Below, piece after piece: positions 44,389 through 54,613 of a DNA stretch of 64,000 nucleotides. The notes below the pieces were generated by a model, which had not been told where the DNA came from, did no database searches, and saw only the letters and a program-made list of their open reading frames with translations. The stretch lies in assembly GCF_009811415.1 (NCBI RefSeq), contig NZ_BLIG01000050.1:1-64000 (forward strand). Direction: 5' to 3'. This stretch comes from Alteromonas sp. KUL106. GTDB lineage: Bacteria > Pseudomonadota > Gammaproteobacteria > Enterobacterales > Alteromonadaceae. The position numbers and the translations under genes were made by a program. Position 1 is the first letter of the stretch. Each line of letters starts with the position of its first letter.

Positions 44389-45078
44389 TTGGAAGACGTG
44401 CTGAGTAAAGCAGCTATTTATAGTAAAAGTGACGCGCATTCTTTATATACAGTGCTAAAAAGACTTTTCCACACATTAATTGTCACCACAGTGCTAGCAC
44501 TTATTGTGGTGTTACTGTTGTTGTTTCAGCAATATCAAAGCGACTGGCTGACTGTTCAAACCCGCTATTCGGGAGAAAGCATAGCAAGGCAATATGCGAA
44601 ACTTTTACAGCCAGCATTCGGTGGTAAAGAAGTATCAAACTCGGCGTTAAGCTCAGGTGCGGATATTTCTCAACATCAAATCGACGATATAGAGGCGGTT
44701 GCTTCAGTCTTAGTTGAAGAACCGCATATATTGGCCCTATCGGTTTTTGATAAAGACGGGCGTTATATTGCGCCTCTGCCGAAGATAGACAGTGTGGTTG
44801 CGCTAAGCCAATCTCAGAATGTTACGCCACTGACTTATGTTGGTACAATTGAAAGTGACGATGGGAACTTACTGGGTTACGTAACTATCCATATCGATAC
44901 TCAAGCGGTGTTAGAAAGTCCGCTCACACTTCGTTATCAACTGGCTCTGATTGCAGGTATTTTGGTGTTTCTGGCGCTTGTTTTTGGTATTTATCTTACG
45001 CGAGCATTTTACAAGTCCCGTCCTTGGTTCATCCAAGTCATAGAATCCAAAAAAAAGCACGTCAACCTCAAGAAATAG
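44389..45078 (+). CDS. AhpA/YtjB (Smp) family membrane protein
   Basis: A 229-residue inner-membrane protein with two transmembrane helices, near residues 28-48 (LIVTTVLALIVVLLLLF) and 183-203 (LALIAGILVFLALVFGIYL). They frame a periplasmic domain of about 135 residues. This layout and the divergent position beside serB identify the YtjB/Smp family; Vibrio relatives are called AhpA. The function is not established. Start is uncertain: TTG at 44389 or GTG at 44398. Confidence 0.8.
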   Translation: MEDVLSKAAIYSKSDAHSLYTVLKRLFHTLIVTTVLALIVVLLLLFQQYQSDWLTVQTRYSGESIARQYAKLLQPAFGGKEVSNSALSSGADISQHQIDDIEAVASVLVEEPHILALSVFDKDGRYIAPLPKIDSVVALSQSQNVTPLTYVGTIESDDGNLLGYVTIHIDTQAVLESPLTLRYQLALIAGILVFLALVFGIYLTRAFYKSRPWFIQVIESKKKHVNLKK

Positions 45079-45109
45079 TTGATACGACCTCAATGTATAT
45101 GCAAGGCCG

Positions 45110-45919
45110 CTAGTCCTCGATCCCAAATAGACGCAAGTAGTTAGTGGTAGTCGTGGCTATTACCTCTGAACGTTTTACGCTGTAGATTTCGCTTATCACA
45201 TCAACTACGTCCGTGAGATAACGGGGCTCATTTGGCTCCCCTTGACGCCCGCACATTGGCATGTCTGGCGCATCCGTTTCTAAAAGTAGCCGATCTACGT
45301 GGTGTTCTAACAAATACGCTAAAGTATTACGCGTTTTTTTCGCGCGCTCATAGGTAATTGTTCCACCAATGCCTAAGTAAAAACCGCGCTCAAGATATCC
45401 CTTCGCGACCTCAACACTGCCAGAAAAAGCATGAATAACACCACTCCCTTGGTAATGACTTTGCTTGAAACTCTCCAGTAATAAATGATGGCTTTTTCTG
45501 TGATGTACGATAACGGGTAATGACATTCGCTCTGCTAGCGTTAAATGGGCATGAAAAACCTTCTGCTGCAACGTTATAGGTATATCAATGTGTCCATCCA
45601 CTCCCGTTTCGCCAATTGCTTTCACCGAGGGGTGACAGTCTTGCGCTGCGCTCTCAAGTTCAGACAATTGATGAGACAGCGCCTTATCTGACGAAAGGCA
45701 ATCGCTTGAGTTTAGGAAATAAGGATGAAGCCCCAGTGCACAATCAATAGGGAGCATGTGGTGATATTGGTCACTGATCTTATGGAGCGCACGCCAAGAT
45801 TCTGGATGTATACTTGGCGCCATAATTCGCGTGAGACCTGCAGATTTTGCGCTATCCAGGACCTTTTCTAGATTTTTGTGGGAGGCGAGTAAATCGAGAT
45901 GACAATGGCTATCTATCAT
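45110..45919 (-). CDS. TatD-family metal-dependent hydrolase (YjjV-like)
   Basis: A 269-residue TIM-barrel hydrolase of the TatD family. The metal-site pattern is visible: IDSHCHLDLL near the start, KAIGETGVDGH, VIVHHRKSHH, GVIHAFSGSVEVAKGYLERGFYLGIGGTITY and LLLETDAPDMP. Family members act as 3'-5' exonucleases or D-aminoacyl-tRNA deacylases; the substrate of the YjjV branch is not settled. It is convergent with ahpA, with 31 bp between stops. Confidence 0.9.
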   Translation of the reverse strand: MIDSHCHLDLLASHKNLEKVLDSAKSAGLTRIMAPSIHPESWRALHKISDQYHHMLPIDCALGLHPYFLNSSDCLSSDKALSHQLSELESAAQDCHPSVKAIGETGVDGHIDIPITLQQKVFHAHLTLAERMSLPVIVHHRKSHHLLLESFKQSHYQGSGVIHAFSGSVEVAKGYLERGFYLGIGGTITYERAKKTRNTLAYLLEHHVDRLLLETDAPDMPMCGRQGEPNEPRYLTDVVDVISEIYSVKRSEVIATTTTNYLRLFGIED

Positions 45920-45974
45920 GACATAAACGCCCCCAGTTGACTTGCATTTAACTTAAAGGTGACACACTCATCGC

Positions 45975-46613
45975 TTAGGGCATCAAACGCTGTGTTATCC
46001 AGGCACCGTCTTCTGTTTTATTATATTCAAACCGATCGTGAAGCCTGTCTTCCCCACCTTGCCAAAATTCAATTTGATAAGGCACGATTCGAAAGCCTCC
46101 CCAGAAATCCGGTACCGGTAATTCCTTGTTAGCAAACTTATCTTTTAGCTGCTTGAACTGAGTAAGCAAAAGCTCTCTGCTGCTTATGGGCTTGCTTTGC
46201 TTAGACGCATATGCGGCGAGTTGACTGTCTTTGGGGCGAGAAAAGAAATAGGCGGCATTTTCAGAAACAGAAAGTTTTTCAACGCTGCCACACACGCGAA
46301 CCTGACGTTCCATAAAAAACCATGGAAAGTGACACGATACCTTGGGATTAGCCGCGAGCTCTTGCGCTTTGCGGCTGCCTAGATTTGTGAAAAACACAAA
46401 GCCTTTATCGCTGACATCTTTCAACAAAACGATACGCTGAGAAGGCTGGCCGCTGGCATCAACAGTGGCAACTGTCATGGCTGTGGGATCAGGGATGCCC
46501 GCATCGATGGCGTCTTTCAACCATTTGTCGAAAAGAATAAACGGGCTTGAAGTGATATCTGACTCACTCAAACTGCCCTTTGAGTACTGCCTGCGCATAT
46601 CTGAAATTGCCAT
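45975..46613 (-). CDS. pdxH: Pyridoxine/pyridoxamine 5'-phosphate oxidase
   Basis: FMN enzyme that makes pyridoxal 5'-phosphate from PNP or PMP. The typical sequence elements are MTVATVDASGQPSQRIVLLKDVSDKGFVFFTNLGSRKAQEL, FFMERQVRVCGSVEKLS and the C-terminal WGGFRIVPYQIEFWQGGEDRLHDRFEY. The start is the ATG at 46613 (212 residues), which has GGAG six bases upstream; a further in-frame start at 46649 lacks one. It is monocistronic. Confidence 0.95.
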   Translation of the reverse strand: MAISDMRRQYSKGSLSESDITSSPFILFDKWLKDAIDAGIPDPTAMTVATVDASGQPSQRIVLLKDVSDKGFVFFTNLGSRKAQELAANPKVSCHFPWFFMERQVRVCGSVEKLSVSENAAYFFSRPKDSQLAAYASKQSKPISSRELLLTQFKQLKDKFANKELPVPDFWGGFRIVPYQIEFWQGGEDRLHDRFEYNKTEDGAWITQRLMP

Positions 46614-46774
46614 CGACCGCTCCTGAAAAGAAGTTGTTCTACTTGCCAATGCTGTTGTTAATGCTCACAACTGCGATTTTGCCTAAAAAGTTATCCAAAA
46701 TGCTTGGAAAAGCTACGTTCTAGTAACACGTAAGTTAGAATTAACTCGCGTTTTTAAGACAATACAGGCGTAGA

Positions 46775-47719
46775 CTAGAAGTTACTGTCGTCGCCATAAC
46801 CGAGTGAGCGCAGAGCACGCTCATCGTCAGCCCAACCTTGTTTAACTTTAACCCAAAGCTCTAGAAAGACTTTATTATCGAATAGGTTTTCCATATCTTT
46901 ACGCGCTTGCTCACCGATGGTTTTCAAATGCTTACCACCTTTACCGATGATCATGCGTTTTTGCGTTTCACGCTCTACTAAAATGAGCCCACTGATACGG
47001 TAAACACCGTTTTCAGCCATTTTGAATTGCTCTATTTCCACCGTAGTAGAATACGGCAATTCATCGCCTGTGAAGCGCATGAGCTTCTCGCGAATGATTT
47101 CGGCCGCCATAAAACGGCTTGAACGATCAGTGATGTAGTCTTCTGGAAAAAAGAACTCGCTTTTAGGTAGCGATTTCGCAACCAACTCTCGAATTTCGTC
47201 AACCATTTTTCCCTGTTTAGCACTGATTGGGATCATGTGTTCAAACGTGTGCTTTTCACCAAGCTTCTTAAGGTGAACCATAAAGTTTTCTTTATCTTCA
47301 ACCTTATCCATCTTGTTTACGATAAGGTAGCAAGGCAGGTTTGCTTGCTTAACTTTGTTTAATACCATCTCATCATCGGCATTAAAACGGTCGCCTTCTA
47401 CTACAAATAGGACAAGGCCAACTTCAGCTAAAGAACTCGATGCCGCGCGGTTCATGTAACGATTAATTGCACGTTTTTCGTCTTGGTGCAGCCCCGGGGT
47501 ATCGACGTAAATCGCTTGATACTCGCCATCGGTGTCGATACCTAAAATACGGTGGCGAGTAGTTTGCGGCTTGCGTGACGTAATGCTTACCTTTTGCCCT
47601 AGTAAGCGATTCAATAGGGTTGATTTGCCCACATTAGGGCGGCCCACTATGGCAACTAGGCCACAGCGAGTTTGAATATCAGGCATTTCTGGCAAATTCG
47701 ACTTATCATACGTTGTCAT
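46775..47719 (-). CDS. era: GTPase Era
   Basis: Essential GTPase that binds the 3' end of 16S rRNA during 30S maturation. The G1 motif [10 protein letters not shown]3 DTPGLH and G4 NKMD are present. The C-terminal KH domain carries [25 protein letters not shown] start at the ATG at 47719, preceded by GGAG, giving 314 residues. It overlaps the rnc stop by 14 bp, so rnc and era are coupled, as in E. coli. Confidence 0.96.
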   Translation of the reverse strand: MTTYDKSNLPEMPDIQTRCGLVAIVGRPNVGKSTLLNRLLGQKVSITSRKPQTTRHRILGIDTDGEYQAIYVDTPGLHQDEKRAINRYMNRAASSSLAEVGLVLFVVEGDRFNADDEMVLNKVKQANLPCYLIVNKMDKVEDKENFMVHLKKLGEKHTFEHMIPISAKQGKMVDEIRELVAKSLPKSEFFFPEDYITDRSSRFMAAEIIREKLMRFTGDELPYSTTVEIEQFKMAENGVYRISGLILVERETQKRMIIGKGGKHLKTIGEQARKDMENLFDNKVFLELWVKVKQGWADDERALRSLGYGDDSNF

Positions 47720-48392
47720 CAAGCTTCTCCAGTGTTAAACGAGCAGCTTCTTGTTCTGCTTTACGGCGGCTATTGCCAGACGCCACGACGGCTTCAGGTA
47801 GACTGTCCACCTTACAACTCACTTCAAACGTTTGCGCATGGTCTTTGCCTGAAATAGACAGCACTTCATACGTTGGCAGCGCTTGTTTGCGCCCTTGCAG
47901 AAATTCTTGAAGCCGTGTTTTACTGTCCTTGGGGTGCGCATTAGGATCGAGCTTGTTTATGCGGGTTTCCCATAAACGATCGATCACGCTACGCACCTCA
48001 TCCATGCCTGAATCAAGATAAATAGCGCCTAAAATCGCTTCAACAGCATCCGCTAGAATTGAACTTCTGCGATGACCGCCGCTTTTTAGCTCACCAGGGC
48101 CCAAGTTAAGCAGTTCACCCACACTGGCTTCCTTTGCTAATTCTGCCAATGTTTCACCCTTGACCAGCGTAGAGCGCATTCGCGTCAGTTTGCCCTCTGG
48201 TACCGTTGGAAAACGTTTAAACAGCGTTTCACCAACAATCATGCCCAAGATCGCGTCACCTAAAAACTCCAGGCGTTCATTGTGTTGTTTAGCCGCACTG
48301 CGATGAGTGAGTGCTTGTTCCAACAACGCTTCATCGGTAAAAGTGTAACCTATCGCCTTGTATAGACGACGATATTTATCAATTCCCTGCAT
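47706..48392 (-). CDS. rnc: Ribonuclease III
   Basis: Double-strand-specific endoribonuclease for rRNA processing and mRNA control. The 228 residues consist of an N-terminal nuclease domain with the signature [12 protein letters not shown] and a metal site near [18 protein letters not shown], and a C-terminal dsRNA-binding domain ([22 protein letters not shown]... [14 protein letters not shown]). The start overlaps the lepB stop by one base (TAATG). The order lepA-lepB-rnc-era is conserved. Confidence 0.97.
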   Translation of the reverse strand: MQGIDKYRRLYKAIGYTFTDEALLEQALTHRSAAKQHNERLEFLGDAILGMIVGETLFKRFPTVPEGKLTRMRSTLVKGETLAELAKEASVGELLNLGPGELKSGGHRRSSILADAVEAILGAIYLDSGMDEVRSVIDRLWETRINKLDPNAHPKDSKTRLQEFLQGRKQALPTYEVLSISGKDHAQTFEVSCKVDSLPEAVVASGNSRRKAEQEAARLTLEKLDDNV

Positions 48393-49294
48393 TAATGAAT
48401 GCCACCTACTCGCTCAAATCGAACACCTGTTGGTACCCACGTTGGAAGGAAGTCTGACGGGCTGCGTTCAAATTCAAATGAAATCCAAATGGCCACCGCT
48501 TTCCCAACCAAGTTCGCATCTGGCACAAACCCCCAGAAACGGCTGTCGCGGCTGTTGTCACGGTTATCGCCTAACACGAAATACTGACCTTCTGGCACAA
48601 TCCATTCGTTGCTGCGTGTTCCAGGTTGGGTATAAAAATTAACCGGCGATATCTCACGCACTGGGTGGCGTAAAATATCATGCTCTACCGTGCCTAAATC
48701 TTCGGTGTAACGCATAAGTTGCGCCATGTCTTGTACGAATTCACCGCGCTCTTGGAATGTAAGCGGTACGGCGTTTAATTTAGGGCAGTTGTTACCTGAC
48801 TCACACTTAGGTTTGATATAAACCTGCTTGTTTTGGTAAACCACGGTATCGCCCGGCAAACCAATTACCCGCTTGATGTAGTCAATTGATGGGTCTTCAG
48901 GATATTTGAAAACCACCACGTCGCCGCGCTCTGGCACACCGGTTTCAATTAGTTTACTTCTGAATACCGGATCTTTTACGCCGTAGGCAAACTTTTCAAC
49001 CAGAATGAAATCACCAACCAATAAGGTGGGCATCATTGAACCTGACGGTATTTGAAATGGCTCATACAAAAACGAGCGCAAAACCAAAACAAACGCAATA
49101 ACAGGGAAAATCTGTTGCGAGGTGTCAACGAGGTAAGGCAGTTGAGGATCTTCTCCGTAGCCCGCCCCTTCTGCGGTAGCCGCAGCCTGTAAACGTGCTT
49201 TTCGCTTTGGCGCAAACACTAGGCTATCCACTAGCCAAATCAATCCTGTTATTAAGGTGAGTGCCACCAAAATCAAGGAGAAGTAATTTGCCAT
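48392..49294 (-). CDS. lepB: Signal peptidase I
   Basis: Cleaves signal peptides of secreted proteins at the periplasmic face. The 300 residues carry N-terminal transmembrane segments, the catalytic serine in QIPSGSMMPTLL and the lysine in YIKRVIGLPGDTV. The C-terminal box is GDNRDNSRDSRFWGFVP. The start overlaps the lepA stop by one base, indicating a coupled operon. A longer basic N-terminus between the first two membrane segments is rich in Ala. Confidence 0.96.
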   Translation of the reverse strand: MANYFSLILVALTLITGLIWLVDSLVFAPKRKARLQAAATAEGAGYGEDPQLPYLVDTSQQIFPVIAFVLVLRSFLYEPFQIPSGSMMPTLLVGDFILVEKFAYGVKDPVFRSKLIETGVPERGDVVVFKYPEDPSIDYIKRVIGLPGDTVVYQNKQVYIKPKCESGNNCPKLNAVPLTFQERGEFVQDMAQLMRYTEDLGTVEHDILRHPVREISPVNFYTQPGTRSNEWIVPEGQYFVLGDNRDNSRDSRFWGFVPDANLVGKAVAIWISFEFERSPSDFLPTWVPTGVRFERVGGIH

Positions 49295-51090
49295 TATTTG
49301 CCCACCTTCAACACTGCAAGGAACGCATCTTGTGGCAACTCAACATTACCCACTTGCTTCATTCGCTTTTTACCTTCTTTTTGCTTTTGAAGTAGTTTTT
49401 TCTTACGACTTACGTCACCGCCGTAACACTTCGCGATAACGTTTTTACGTAACTGTTTAACTGTACTTCTTGCAACAATATGGTTACCAATAGCCGCCTG
49501 AATGGCGATATCGAACATTTGACGTGGAATAAGTTCGCGAAGCTTTTCTACTAGCTCACGACCTCGGCCTTGAGAGTTCTCTCTGTGCGTAATTACCGCT
49601 AATGCGTCGACACGCTCACCGTTAATAAGAATATCAACACGCACCATGTCTGAGGTTTGGAAACGCTTGAAGTTGTAATCAAGCGATGCGAAACCACGGC
49701 TGGTCGATTTCAAACGGTCAAAGAAATCGAGTACTACTTCTGCCATTGGCAGTTCATACGTTACCGCCACCTGCTTGCCATGGTACGTCATGTTGGTTTG
49801 CATACCGCGCTTTTCAATACACAGGGTAATTACGTTACCTAGGTATTCTTGTGGCACAAGAATATTGGCTTCAACCATGGGCTCACGTATTTCCGCAATA
49901 TCGTTGACCGGAGGCAGTTTAGCTGGGCTATCAACCGTGAGCGTCTCGCCCTTGGTCGTTTCTACTTCGTAAATTACCGTTGGCGCAGTAGTGATAAGAC
50001 CCAAGTCATATTCACGTTCTAAACGCTCTTGAATGATTTCCATGTGCAGCATGCCAAGGAAACCGATGCGGAACCCAAAACCGAGGGCAGCAGAGCTTTC
50101 CGGCTCATAGAATAGTGAAGCGTCGTTCAGGCTTAGTTTAGCGAGAGCATCACGGAAATCTTCATAATCGTCTGAGCTAATCGGGAAAATACCTGCATAA
50201 ACCTGAGGCTTAACCTTTTTAAAGCCCGGCAGCATTGCATCAGCTGGGTCACGCGCCAACGTAATGGTGTCGCCCACTGGCGCGCCTTGAATATCTTTGA
50301 TACCTGCAATGATAAAGCCTACTTCACCGGCTCTTAATGTGCCTGTATCGAGTGGCTTAGGCGTAAATACACCAATTTTATCCACCTGATGCGTTTGACC
50401 ATTCGACATGATTTGAATTTTGTCTTTCTTAGTCAACTGACCTTCGACAATACGTACCAGTGAAACAACACCTTGGTAGTTGTCGAACCATGAATCGATA
50501 ATGAGCGCTTTAAGTGGCGCTTCGCGATCGCCGCCTGGCGGTGGTATTTTGTTTACAATGACTTCAAGTACATCTTCAATACCAATACCTGTTTTCGCTG
50601 AACAACGCACAGCGTCAAGTGCATCGATACCTACAATATCTTCAATTTCTTCTGCAACACGGTCTGGTTCGGCCTGAGGCAGGTCGATTTTGTTTAACAC
50701 AGGTACCACTTCCATATCCATTTCAATGGCGGTATAGCAGTTTGCCAGTGTTTGCGCTTCTACACCCTGTCCAGCATCAACCACCAACAGTGCACCTTCA
50801 CAGGCTGCAAGTGAACGAGATACTTCATAGGTAAAGTCAACGTGTCCGGGTGTGTCGATGAAGTTAAGCTGATAGGTTTCACCATTGCGCGCTTCGTAAT
50901 TCAGCGTCACGCTTTGCGCTTTGATAGTAATACCGCGCTCTTTTTCTAGGTCCATTGAGTCGAGAACCTGCTCAGCCATTTCACGATCTGTGAGCCCTCC
51001 ACAGTGCTGAATGAGTCGGTCTGACAGCGTAGACTTACCGTGGTCAATGTGGGCGATAATACTGAAATTACGAATGTGCGATTGTTGCAT
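49294..51090 (-). CDS. lepA: Elongation factor 4 (LepA)
   Basis: Translational GTPase that acts on stalled or badly translocated ribosomes and in initiation. The 598 residues have the G1 motif [10 protein letters not shown]3 DTPGHVDF and G4 NKIDLP, then EF-G-like domains. The LepA-specific C-terminal domain includes [35 protein letters not shown]. It is first in the lepA-lepB-rnc-era run; 295 bp of apparently non-coding DNA separates it from rseC upstream. Confidence 0.97.
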   Translation of the reverse strand: MQQSHIRNFSIIAHIDHGKSTLSDRLIQHCGGLTDREMAEQVLDSMDLEKERGITIKAQSVTLNYEARNGETYQLNFIDTPGHVDFTYEVSRSLAACEGALLVVDAGQGVEAQTLANCYTAIEMDMEVVPVLNKIDLPQAEPDRVAEEIEDIVGIDALDAVRCSAKTGIGIEDVLEVIVNKIPPPGGDREAPLKALIIDSWFDNYQGVVSLVRIVEGQLTKKDKIQIMSNGQTHQVDKIGVFTPKPLDTGTLRAGEVGFIIAGIKDIQGAPVGDTITLARDPADAMLPGFKKVKPQVYAGIFPISSDDYEDFRDALAKLSLNDASLFYEPESSAALGFGFRIGFLGMLHMEIIQERLEREYDLGLITTAPTVIYEVETTKGETLTVDSPAKLPPVNDIAEIREPMVEANILVPQEYLGNVITLCIEKRGMQTNMTYHGKQVAVTYELPMAEVVLDFFDRLKSTSRGFASLDYNFKRFQTSDMVRVDILINGERVDALAVITHRENSQGRGRELVEKLRELIPRQMFDIAIQAAIGNHIVARSTVKQLRKNVIAKCYGGDVSRKKKLLQKQKEGKKRMKQVGNVELPQDAFLAVLKVGK

Positions 51091-51385
51091 AATGCTGGAA
51101 ATTACCTGCAGAAAAATTCATTAAACAAAAAATGCTGCTTCTCCTAAAAAGGCTTATACGCAGCGCGTGCGGATTTTACCCATTTCTTGAGCGAAAAGCG
51201 AATCGGCATGCAGAAAATTAGCAGCCCGTAGTAAAAGAGAGTGTAAATTGTAAAAAACAAAGATGACCAAAGACGTTGTTGTTTTCTAACACCACATTAG
51301 ACCGCGCTATTTAACTCCTGTAATCGAAGCTCGCTGGCAGTCACAACGCCGCCGCGCCATCAACACATCAAGTGACGAAACCCGT

Positions 51386-51838
51386 TTATTGTTTATCATC
51401 ACTTGCGCCTAGCAAGACCGGACGATACTTTGCACTTTCGACTCGACGTAACTTGTACGCAATGAGTCTGTAGACAAGGTAAGTAACCATGGCGCTGGGA
51501 ACAGTTGCCCATAGTTCATGAACGATGCCACCGCTTTCCAGCGCTGCCATAAACGCCGAATATGCCCCAATAAAAGTAAGCAAAGGTAATAGGTATAACC
51601 AGGCAGACGCACTTAAAACCCCCGCTTCCGGAATCCCTACAATAACCTTTTGTCCCACCTTAACGGTCATTGGGGTTCTTAACGTCAACTGCTGAGTTTT
51701 GGGCGCAATGGCTCGAGAGATCACGCCTGTGCCACAATCACTCTGCGCTTCACACGCGTTACACGTCGATTTGATTGCGGCTTCAACGGTAACGCTATCT
51801 CCCTCAACCGCAATCACCCATGCTGTCTCTTTAATCAT
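51386..51838 (-). CDS. rseC: SoxR-reducing system / sigma-E regulator RseC
   Basis: Inner-membrane protein of 150 residues. A four-cysteine cluster is near the N-terminus (CNACEAQSDCGTG plus a preceding Cys in STC). Two transmembrane helices follow (about 73-95 and 103-123). The family is encoded with rpoE and contributes to SoxR reduction; its influence on sigma E is mild. It is last in the rpoE-rseA-rseB-rseC operon, 11 bp behind rseB. Confidence 0.9.
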   Translation of the reverse strand: MIKETAWVIAVEGDSVTVEAAIKSTCNACEAQSDCGTGVISRAIAPKTQQLTLRTPMTVKVGQKVIVGIPEAGVLSASAWLYLLPLLTFIGAYSAFMAALESGGIVHELWATVPSAMVTYLVYRLIAYKLRRVESAKYRPVLLGASDDKQ

Positions 51839-51849
51839 TTCTGTCGTTA

Positions 51850-52983
51850 CTAATTGTTTACTGGCCTTAATGAGTTGGCTATTGCGTTAGCGGTTTGTAG
51901 TGGTATCTCACCAACGACGGTAACTTGCGCACTGCCATCTGTTAGCGTTAAAAAGGTACTCACTTCGTTGCGCAGCGCTAACGTCTCGCCTAGCGCATCG
52001 TCTGCTGGCTGAACATACACAGAGACATCTACGAGTCCATCTGAGAAAAGTTTATACTCAACGACTTGCCCTGTTAATGCCAGTCGTCTTGTATCTTGCT
52101 TTATTTCTCTCATCCCCGTTGGCAGATAAGTTACATCCCAGTTGTGCGCGCGCGCCGGCGCGTTGCTCAAGGCCATAGGCGGGGGTAAAGATGCAGAATT
52201 AATGCGTGAAAAGTACTCGGCTGGCGACTGTGATATCGCGAATGCGGTCACTTGAATCTGCTCTAGAAGCCCACCTTGTAGGTCAAGCATATTTAACTTT
52301 AACAGCATGCCTGAAGATTCGTCTAACCAAAGTTGGTAGCCGAAGCGCGTGTTGTCTCGACTGACGATGCGAATTTGCTGAGCAGAGCGACCTGCTACCC
52401 TCGCTCTTCCCACCGCCACAAATTCATAGCCCTCTATAAGCTGCTCGGGGTGGTAAAGAAGTGCGCTAGGAATAGGTCCGTTTATATGTTTTGAACGCAA
52501 GCTGTAGGGTTGAACATCTGGTTCAAATACGCTCACCACGTCGTTGACGCGAATTAACTCTCGGCCAGGACCATTTTGCAGATTCAGTTGTTCCAACTCG
52601 GAACCGTCATCCATTATGCCGTGACGCCACAGATAGGGAATAGTTTCCTTGCCTGCAACAGTTTGAACAAATGACACCTGAAAATTGGCATTAGTAATAA
52701 TATTTTGTAATTCAGCGAGCCATTGACTTGCCGATTGTGGCACTTCTGCTCGCTGACGCGCATCACTCTGTTCATCACGTTGGCGTTCGTTGCGTGTCTG
52801 CTCCTCCCTATCCCGTTGAGAGCCTTCTTTATTCGCGTCCTGACCGCCTAAGTCCGTTGTCGAAGATTGAGCAGGGGTAGCCGATATTTGCAATCCTAGG
52901 GTGGAAGGGGTCAACTGGGCTAACGCAGGTTGAATAACCGTGCCCGAAATGAAAAAAAGTGCAACAAAAGAACGACAGCGCAT
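51850..52983 (-). CDS. rseB: Sigma-E regulatory periplasmic protein RseB
   Basis: Periplasmic protein that binds RseA and protects it from DegS until mislocalised lipopolysaccharide is sensed. The start is the ATG at 52983, which begins a signal peptide (MRCRSFVALFFISGTVIQPALA); the ORF runs further back without support. The main domain starts at about residue 100 (ASQWLAELQNIITNANFQVSFVQ), and the MucB/RseB fold continues to the end (GEIPLQTANAIANSLRPV). Residues about 45-95 are an unusual linker rich in Q, R, E and D that makes the protein longer (377) than E. coli RseB (318). Confidence 0.92.
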   Translation of the reverse strand: MRCRSFVALFFISGTVIQPALAQLTPSTLGLQISATPAQSSTTDLGGQDANKEGSQRDREEQTRNERQRDEQSDARQRAEVPQSASQWLAELQNIITNANFQVSFVQTVAGKETIPYLWRHGIMDDGSELEQLNLQNGPGRELIRVNDVVSVFEPDVQPYSLRSKHINGPIPSALLYHPEQLIEGYEFVAVGRARVAGRSAQQIRIVSRDNTRFGYQLWLDESSGMLLKLNMLDLQGGLLEQIQVTAFAISQSPAEYFSRINSASLPPPMALSNAPARAHNWDVTYLPTGMREIKQDTRRLALTGQVVEYKLFSDGLVDVSVYVQPADDALGETLALRNEVSTFLTLTDGSAQVTVVGEIPLQTANAIANSLRPVNN

Positions 52984-53162
52984 TTTTCCCGCCTTAAAAC
53001 AAAAATACCAGCAGTATATGCTGGTATGATAAAAATATGAAACCCTATCCCTTATTTGTGAGGCGTTAACAAACGTGTGTTTCCACACGTTGTTCACTCA
53101 CTTGATGGGCATAAGACCAATGCATCAAAATCATTGATGCATTACTTCTTCATGAACGCGCG

Positions 53163-53738
53163 CTATGGACGCTGCTGTTCGCTAGTTTCAATCTCTTCTT
53201 CTTGTGCCTGCTTGAGCTTAATTTGCTGCTCATGGTCCGCAATAAGCGCATTTATCTTGCGCTTTTTCTCCAGCACTTCATTCATGTCGTTACGCGGTAA
53301 CATACGAGTTTGTTCCAAACTCACTGGCGCTAATCCCCCTTGAGGAGCGATTGTCGGCGCAGTCATAAAGGGCTCTGCCGGCGAGTCTTGATTCGTGTAC
53401 TGAACACCGAAGATAACGGCAACGGCCACTGAAGCTGCAACCGCAAACTGGCCAGATTGCTTCGCAAAAGGCACCACGTTTCCAATCAATGGAATTGAAG
53501 ACCAACGTGAGCGTTTAGGCGCCACTATCGCGGGCTCGCTTTCGAGTGCCGCTGCTACGCTTGCTGTGATATCTAGCTGTGGAGCAACGCTCACTTCTTT
53601 GCGCATTGCACCGCGATATACATGGTATCTTTTCCATTTGGCCTGAAGGGCCTCATCGTTCTTAATTGCATCGATGATATCATTGCCTTCTATCTCACCA
53701 TCCATGAATGCGGACAATTTTTCTTGCTGTTGCGTCAT
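53163..53738 (-). CDS. rseA: Anti-sigma-E factor RseA
   Basis: Single-pass inner-membrane protein, 191 residues. The N-terminal cytoplasmic domain (about 1-90) opens with EKLSAFMDGEI and contains KRYHVYRGAMR, the sigma-binding pattern. One transmembrane helix is near residues 98-116 (FAVAASVAVAVIFGVQY). A periplasmic segment with a coiled-coil C-terminus (NEVLEKKRKINALIADHEQQIKLKQAQEEEIE) follows. DegS and RseP normally cleave it to release RpoE. It follows rpoE by 99 bp. Confidence 0.92.
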   Translation of the reverse strand: MTQQQEKLSAFMDGEIEGNDIIDAIKNDEALQAKWKRYHVYRGAMRKEVSVAPQLDITASVAAALESEPAIVAPKRSRWSSIPLIGNVVPFAKQSGQFAVAASVAVAVIFGVQYTNQDSPAEPFMTAPTIAPQGGLAPVSLEQTRMLPRNDMNEVLEKKRKINALIADHEQQIKLKQAQEEEIETSEQQRP

Positions 53739-53837
53739 ATATTCATTTCCAGATCAATGTGATCATTAACTACCCTAACACAGCTGTTAGTCATCTTGTA
53801 AAAAAGAAAGTTCATCTTTTTTTGATTTTCTTTTTCA

Positions 53838-54416
53838 TTAATTTTCTAACAACGGCTGAATAACTTTATCTATCGCTTCCCGCGCCCTGAAAATGCGAGA
53901 TCTCACGGTGCCAACTGGGCACGACATTACGCTCGCAATTTCTTCGTAGCTCAACCCTTCAATTTCACGGAGCGTTATAGCCATACGCAAATCGTCGGGC
54001 AGCTTCTCTACGACTTTAAAAAGTGTTTCTTCTAATTCTTCAGAGAGCAAACTTCTCTCTGGCGTTGACTGCTCTTTAAGTGCGTCGCTGCCTTCATAAA
54101 AATCAGCTTCATCAGCATCAACGTCGCTAGCCGGTGGCTTACGACCTTGAGACACAAGATAGTTCTTGGCGCTATTTACCGCAATGCGATAAAGCCAGGT
54201 GTAAAATGCACTGTCGCCACGAAAATTAGGTAAGGCACGATATGCTTTGATAAACGCCTCTTGCGTTACATCAGCTACGTCACCGGTGTTTTTTACATAA
54301 CGAGAAACGAGATGCATCACTTTGTGCTGGTAACGAGTTACCAACAAATTAAACGCATTTTTATCGCCACGCTGTACTTTTTCGACCAGCTGCTGGTCGG
54401 TTATCTGCTCGCTCAT
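53838..54416 (-). CDS. rpoE: Envelope-stress sigma factor RpoE (sigma E)
   Basis: ECF sigma factor directing outer-membrane repair genes. The 192 residues are one longer than in E. coli. Region 2 reads YQHKVMHLVSRYVKNTGDVADVTQEAFIKAYRALPNFRGDSAFYTWLYRIAVNSAKNYL; region 4 reads LPDDLRMAITLREIEGLSYEEIASVMSCPVGTVRSRIFRAREA. It heads rpoE-rseA-rseB-rseC. A sigma-E-like promoter lies upstream at 54469-54496, implying autoregulation. It is divergent from nadB, as in E. coli. Confidence 0.97.
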   Translation of the reverse strand: MSEQITDQQLVEKVQRGDKNAFNLLVTRYQHKVMHLVSRYVKNTGDVADVTQEAFIKAYRALPNFRGDSAFYTWLYRIAVNSAKNYLVSQGRKPPASDVDADEADFYEGSDALKEQSTPERSLLSEELEETLFKVVEKLPDDLRMAITLREIEGLSYEEIASVMSCPVGTVRSRIFRAREAIDKVIQPLLEN

Positions 54417-54468
54417 TCGAGCCGTTACTCCCTACTTCAACTACACAATAGCTCTAACAAGCACGTGT

Positions 54469-54496
54469 GTAGACGCGTTCTTTTCTCAAAAGTTCG
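54469..54496 (-). promoter_or_regulatory. Sigma-E autoregulatory promoter of rpoE
   Basis: CGAACTT (54496..54490), a 16-bp spacer, then TCTAC (54473..54469). The sigma-E consensus is GGAACTT-N16-TCTAA/TCTGA, as at E. coli rpoE. Start of transcription would be near 54462, about 45 bases before the rpoE start codon. Confidence 0.65.
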
Positions 54497-54613
54497 ATAA
54501 AAGCATTAAATATTTGAAAAAATGCTTAAGACGGAGGCCAAGAATGATTGTGTTTTGCTATTCATCCTTTAGACTTGCCGAACCTTTGCTCGTTTGGATT
54601 GATATAAAAATAC

